From contig NC_092567.1 of the NCBI RefSeq assembly GCF_037975245.1, positions 21,178,876-21,242,875 of the forward strand: 64,000 bases of DNA. The letters run 5' to 3'. The DNA is from Apostichopus japonicus. Lineage: Eukaryota > Echinodermata > Holothuroidea > Aspidochirotida > Stichopodidae. Every line of letters begins with the position of its first letter. Positions within the stretch are counted from its first letter, which is position 1. The translations under genes and the position numbers were made by a program. The notes under the pieces are model-generated. The model did not search any database and had not been told where the DNA came from. It worked only from the letters and a program-made list of their open reading frames with translations. Below, piece by piece: positions 60,001 to 64,000 of this stretch.

Positions 60001-61659
60001 GGTTGGGAGTTACGCTATTGTAATACAATAGTCGACCTGCATTTGGGTGACCTTTGACCTCAGGTTGACCTCCAGTGCCCTGTGTTAGCTTCTTTCAAGT
60101 TGATTCTTTCAAGTTTCGTGGGCATATTCCAATCTAAATTGCCCATAAGTGGACTCCTCTGCAACCTTAATGTGCAAAGTTATTAGCGATTTGGTTTGGT
60201 TTGTAATACTTGGTGTGCGGATTCATAACATTGAGTACAAGAACCCTACTGTTTTTGATGGAGGTGTGTATAACCACGTACAGACTGACCTGTGTTAGCA
60301 TGCCATAGTGTTATTGTAACAGCTAGTTCTGGTTATATACTAACAAGCAGAAGTCTAGTGCATTGAAGTCATCGAAACCTCAATGCATTTTGCATTCTGG
60401 TTTTAATTGAAACAATTCAAACATGTGTCAATTGCTTTAATTTAATGAAGCTGAAAATTCTGTAAATCAATAGAGCTAATGTACAATGCTTGCAAATAAT
60501 TGAAAAGAGTTAAAAGAAAATTACCAGGGCAATGGAAAGAAGAGGCTGCACTATTGTCCAAAGTTTGGTTGGGGAAGCAAGGTGGGGTTGGAGAGCGTGG
60601 TGGGGCAGGAGATAGAGCAAGCGGAGTTACAGGTGTTGAAGTTGATGGAAATGATGGTGGTCTGGGTCGCTTTGGTGAGGCAGGAAACTCCTCATCACTC
60701 GAGCTTTCAACCATATAACGTTGATTAGGTCTGCAATAAAATAAAAAAATAAAATAAAAATTAAATTACCATAATACAATAATGATAACCTAAAATCTAT
60801 CTTACTTTGACCACTTTTACGCTAACAAATCACCCTCCCACCCCAGTTGAAAAGAGAAACTTGGTGATAATTATACTTTGGTGCTTCACTGCTTGTATAC
60901 ATGTGTGACTCTATCAGTCTTTTTGCTGTGTTGGGACTTACTTTCGTTTTCTTCCTATGGTTACTTCCTCATCTCCTGTCTGCAGGTCTGACTCATCTTC
61001 AGCCTGCCTTAGTTTGGAAACTGCCTTGTCATATGAATCTGTATGGAATAATATAAAATATGCCCCATGTATTTGAATACCTTTACTTTGAATTTGTGAA
61101 GTTACATTTTTATTTTATTCCTTGGTAAATTGAAAAATATCAGGAAACAGTTGGATAACCCAGCCAAAATGAGAAGGATAAACAAAGGGCATGAGACAGG
61201 GTGGGGGGAGGGGGTCCTTATAGATTAGGTAACCACTGGACAGAGCACTTGTGAGTTCATAGCCCATCGTGGTGAAACAGTGCGTTCAATGGTAGTTACT
61301 GCATTAATTTATTACTGTTCTCCAACATTTCATCTCAAACTTCTGGGCTGGGCTGTGTAGCATATTAGCAACAAGTATTAAAACCAGTACTTAGAAATGG
61401 GGGCAAATAGAGAGTATGAAGACACACCCTTCAATTATATTTAACATAATTTTTACTTACTTGTTGCATATAGTTTTCTTATTTTAAAAGCCTTCCAACT
61501 TGTCTCGGGCTCTGTGGTAGTCTTCAGAGCCTTTGCCAAACTTCCTGAAGATTTGAAGGGGGGCCACAAACAAGTACCCTCAGAAACCATCCATTTCTCA
61601 TTGATGATGGCTATCTCCTTAGAGTCCGTAAACTCCACAATGTGATACAATGGGTCCAT
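57011..61659 (-). CDS. DUF4806 domain protein, six exons (complete)
   Basis: Minus-strand exons 61659-61461, 61038-60942, 60730-60525, 58694-58486, 57801-57636 and 57156-57011 join through GT-AG sites in consistent phase to 340 aa plus stop. Residues 1-66 (MDPLYHIVEF..., CLWPPFKSSG..., ETSWKAFKIRKLYA) form the small N-terminal module usual in animal DUF4806 proteins. Residues 67-167 are acidic, then S/P/T-rich and probably disordered (SSSDEEFPASPKRPRP). About 168-195 is a possible coiled coil (DFEKRVISMLTEIKAEV). Residues 200-325 fit DUF4806: FPLKSLEGITSLEEKL, SVRRILSFLMSSALATKFNW, VEAVIKLWLKHAADR. Biochemical function is unknown. ATG 61659 lies just after the transposase stop, so it may be an accessory protein of the same transposon. 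Intron 3 (1.8 kb) is full of repeats. Confidence 0.82.
58960..60280 (-). repeat. Tandem repeat family with AGGTCA half-sites, in DUF4806 intron 3
   Basis: Units of about 120 bp share GATATCTCAAGAAG, AAGCTTGGA, TTGAGTACAAGAAGCCTA and a closing block AGGTCATTTAAGGTCACCAGG followed by GGTCA. Two good copies lie at 58985-59265 and further decayed pieces near 59930-60270. The closing block strings together AGGTCA half-sites at 1-bp and 4-bp spacing. Confidence 0.7.
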
Positions 61660-61802
61660 GCTAAGATTGAGTAATATAATTTTTCTAATTTATGTTAAAG
61701 TGATGATCATATATGTAAGTAAATGAAGTGTTAAAATGTATTTAACATTAAACTTAAACTAACAGTAACTGGCCTCAAGTCTCCTTAATATAAACTTGCT
61801 CT

Positions 61803-63878
61803 TTAATGAAGGATAGGCATAGCAATGAACCAATTTCTATGCGGTAAAAGTACATATTTTTTGAAAATTTCCCTCGAATGTGATACCTGTAGATTTTCAC
61901 TTATACTGTCAACTTGTAAAATTCCTATACACTTTGATTCACAAGGATAGCTAAAATAATTTTCCTTGTGAGTGAATGATCGATAAACCACATACAAATC
62001 ATCATTGGTAACAAAAAAGTTTTGCACTAGGCACACATCATTCCCTATTTGAACACAATTGTCCCCAGTGCAAAGAGTTATATGGACATTCAAATCTTTG
62101 TGATAAAAGTAGGCATACTGTGACATAGCTAAATGTCCTTCTGGCACTGGCCCATTTGAATGTTCTTGTTTGAGGATAGTGCACTCATTGTTCTTCATGC
62201 TTTTCTGAATTTCCCCCTTTCTCAACAGATGCCCAACTACTTGCCGCAGTGGCAGTGATGGCTTTTTCACCATTTTCTTCAATGTGCCCAAATAACTTTC
62301 AAATGGAAATGCAGAAACATTATCTAGTGGACCATATTTACGTGCATCATCAGCAAGATGAAGCAAACAATGTACATTGTACACTACCATTTCCTTGCCA
62401 TACAATTTGGAGAAATGTGCAACAAACAGTTTTAATAATTCTTCAGAATAATCAATCAATGATGATTGGTTACAAAGCCTTGGTGACAACAGAATTTGAA
62501 CTGCAACGGAAAGCAGCATGAAGTTGTGGTAAAGGTTCACTGGTATTTGGCTAGAAAGGGCTAATGGACCAGTGTAGACTAAGAATTGACGGAACTCCGT
62601 AGCCTTCCATCTATCAACTTCTCGGAGTGATCTAGGTTTTCTTGAAAACTCTCTTGGCATGAACTCTCTAAGTGAAATCATCTTCTCAGAAATTGCATTG
62701 ATCACTCTGGTTGGCATTCTAGTTTTGAGCGGACCTTTCATCCACAAACCCAGCAGTTTACGAGTAACACCCAGACACACCAGATGCATATAATCTAATG
62801 GAAATTGGGAAACTAATCCTATAGAAGTAGATGAAAATGGAGATTGTTCAAGGTGGTGATCTTCGTCAAGCATTTGTTGGAAACTTTCGTCAGTTCTTAA
62901 ACTATCTGCACTTTCTTTGTACACCATTTTTCCCATCCAAGTTCCAGTTTGTATGCACCGATCACAGCCTTTGTAGGAGGAATGCCCTTTTACACGCTTT
63001 ATTAAGGCACGAGCCGGGGCATCACAAATAACAGCAGATATTGAAAATTGGTATTTTGCCCCACAATGCTCAATACCATGTTCTTCGAGACTTGTAACCT
63101 CGTCAATTAATGGTTTTAAGAATTCATTAACTGGAGATGGTTTCGACATTCCAGAAAATATTCCAATTGGAAATGGTGTACTGTCAAAAATTTGATCAGT
63201 GATCCCCAAAATTGGCCAGAACTGCATATTTGAACTGCGAAACAGGGGTAGACCATCAATGTTAATTTTAATTGAGATAGATTCTTTACATGGCTGTGAT
63301 AACTGCATTTGTGATTTAATGTAGTTAGCAATGCCAAAGTGATAGTACTTGCCCCCTGCTATGTTTTCAAAAGAAATGTCTTTAATGGGCTTTAGAAGTG
63401 ATCTTGGATCCTTTGGCAAATCTATGTGGTATGGTTTTAAAATGTTTAACAAACTAGATACTGCTGTTTGTGATATGTTGTTTGATGTAGCCCATTCCCC
63501 CAACTGATCAGAGAGGCTCATTTCATCAACATCTGACTGGCTACTAGAACATTGTGAAAGCTCTTCAAATTCACTTTCAGAATTACTACTAGGCCTGTGG
63601 GTAACTCCAGGATTGTTTAATGTATTGTTGAAGAGGTGTTTGCTTTCAGAAGGCCTAGTGCTAAGCCTAACATTGTCATGGCCTGTTTGTGATACTGTGG
63701 GGCTAGAAGTAAAATTTAGTGCAGTATTTGTGACTGGAATGTCTAAGTTGCTGGGCTCTTGAATCTGTTTAGGAACTTTACTCTTATCTATTTTGAGATA
63801 GGGGTGGTGCTTTAGTTGAAATTGTACATTACGTCTTATTTTCCAATACGATATTGGTTTTACAATAAGCCATAGCAA
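61803..63878 (-). CDS. CACTA/EnSpm (Tnp2-like) transposase, N-terminus unresolved
   Basis: A 691-codon uninterrupted frame. Upstream it stays open to a stop at 63909-63911 with no ATG; the first codon at 63878 is TTG. The true start is therefore probably in an upstream exon, with a possible acceptor near 63835-63850. Recognisable blocks, numbered from 63878: INIDGLPLFRSSNMQFWPIL (about 206-224) with a candidate catalytic D208; CDAPARALIKRVKGH (285-299) followed by a C-x2-C pair (C305, C308) as in Tnp2 proteins; FPLDYMHLVCLGVTRKLL (359-376); and FPFESYLGTLKKMV (524-537), which could supply the acidic E. The order and wording match animal proteins annotated as transposase-domain (Tnp2/DUF4218-like) proteins. 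The acidic, Ser-rich N-terminal third is probably disordered. The family would cut and paste the element in the nucleus. Confidence 0.78.
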   Translation of the reverse strand: MLWLIVKPISYWKIRRNVQFQLKHHPYLKIDKSKVPKQIQEPSNLDIPVTNTALNFTSSPTVSQTGHDNVRLSTRPSESKHLFNNTLNNPGVTHRPSSNSESEFEELSQCSSSQSDVDEMSLSDQLGEWATSNNISQTAVSSLLNILKPYHIDLPKDPRSLLKPIKDISFENIAGGKYYHFGIANYIKSQMQLSQPCKESISIKINIDGLPLFRSSNMQFWPILGITDQIFDSTPFPIGIFSGMSKPSPVNEFLKPLIDEVTSLEEHGIEHCGAKYQFSISAVICDAPARALIKRVKGHSSYKGCDRCIQTGTWMGKMVYKESADSLRTDESFQQMLDEDHHLEQSPFSSTSIGLVSQFPLDYMHLVCLGVTRKLLGLWMKGPLKTRMPTRVINAISEKMISLREFMPREFSRKPRSLREVDRWKATEFRQFLVYTGPLALSSQIPVNLYHNFMLLSVAVQILLSPRLCNQSSLIDYSEELLKLFVAHFSKLYGKEMVVYNVHCLLHLADDARKYGPLDNVSAFPFESYLGTLKKMVKKPSLPLRQVVGHLLRKGEIQKSMKNNECTILKQEHSNGPVPEGHLAMSQYAYFYHKDLNVHITLCTGDNCVQIGNDVCLVQNFFVTNDDLYVVYRSFTHKENYFSYPCESKCIGILQVDSISENLQVSHSREIFKKYVLLPHRNWFIAMPILH

Positions 63879-64000
63879 AGAAGAAATGTTGAAAATTCGA
63901 GACTTAAGCTACGGGCAGTTGTGCTCAACTGGCCTAAAATATCCTCTTAGTCTCAGAGGGAACTATATTCAGTATTCAAGACAGGTGTGGGGATTTTGTC

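Larger units (their letters stand above)
57011..64000 (-). mobile_element. CACTA/EnSpm-like two-gene DNA transposon (partial)
   Basis: Two genes lie head to tail on the minus strand: a Tnp2-like transposase (61803-63878 and upstream) and a DUF4806 protein gene (57011-61659), only 143 bp apart. CACTA elements of plants encode two products, a transposase and a DNA-binding accessory, so I read this as an animal element with the same plan. Neither terminus is established: the right end lies outside the window, and no CACTA-type inverted repeat was recognised on the left. Both frames look intact, implying a recent or still selected copy. An alternative is two adjacent but independent genes. Confidence 0.55.

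Overview
This is a eukaryotic nuclear window. It has AT-rich non-coding DNA, spliced genes with GT-AG introns, tRNA-derived SINEs, many AT and ATGT microsatellites, hAT-type MITEs and a decayed LINE. Gene content (animal-type glycogen synthase, WSCD-type sulfotransferases, an SLC35G-like transporter, a DUF4806 protein) points to an invertebrate animal. I lean towards a marine deuterostome such as an echinoderm, but that placement is inference.

Layout. 1-12.9 kb holds no host gene: a foldback element, a 51-bp hAT remnant, a 20-bp minisatellite carrying about 30 TGAGTCA motifs, a long ATGT array grown from a SINE tail, a hAT MITE, and a dead L1/Tx1-type LINE (about 6.1-10.5 kb) that contains a piece of U2 snRNA and an inserted DNA transposon. 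12.96-17.46 kb and 25.18-28.51 kb are two intact, same-strand, five-exon paralogues of a type II membrane sulfotransferase. 30.9-45.1 kb is a complete 14-exon glycogen synthase gene (686 aa by my splicing); its introns carry a 1.27-kb hAT element with a perfect 8-bp target duplication, a SINE, hairpins and a 25-bp copy of its own catalytic exon. 48.96-49.98 kb (minus) is an intact SLC35G-like transporter. At 51.6-52.8 kb (plus) lies a degenerate partial copy of it, split by a hAT element with a 7/8-matching target duplication. 53.16-54.3 kb is a 115-bp satellite rich in GACGTC palindromes. 57.0-64 kb (minus) carries a CACTA/EnSpm-like transposase and, 143 bp downstream, a six-exon gene for a 340-aa DUF4806 protein whose frame is open across all splices. 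I read these two as one animal CACTA-type transposon; its other end lies beyond the window.

How the parts relate. Glycogen synthase is a cytosolic metabolic enzyme. The two sulfotransferases probably modify glycans in the Golgi, and the transporter is a membrane protein. They look like unrelated neighbours rather than a functional cluster. The most notable items are the transposase plus DUF4806 pair, the sulfotransferase duplication with a fast-diverging stalk exon, the AP-1-like motif array, and repeated evidence that SINE tails seeded the long microsatellites. All exon coordinates were worked out by hand from splice sites and reading phase and have no transcript support.
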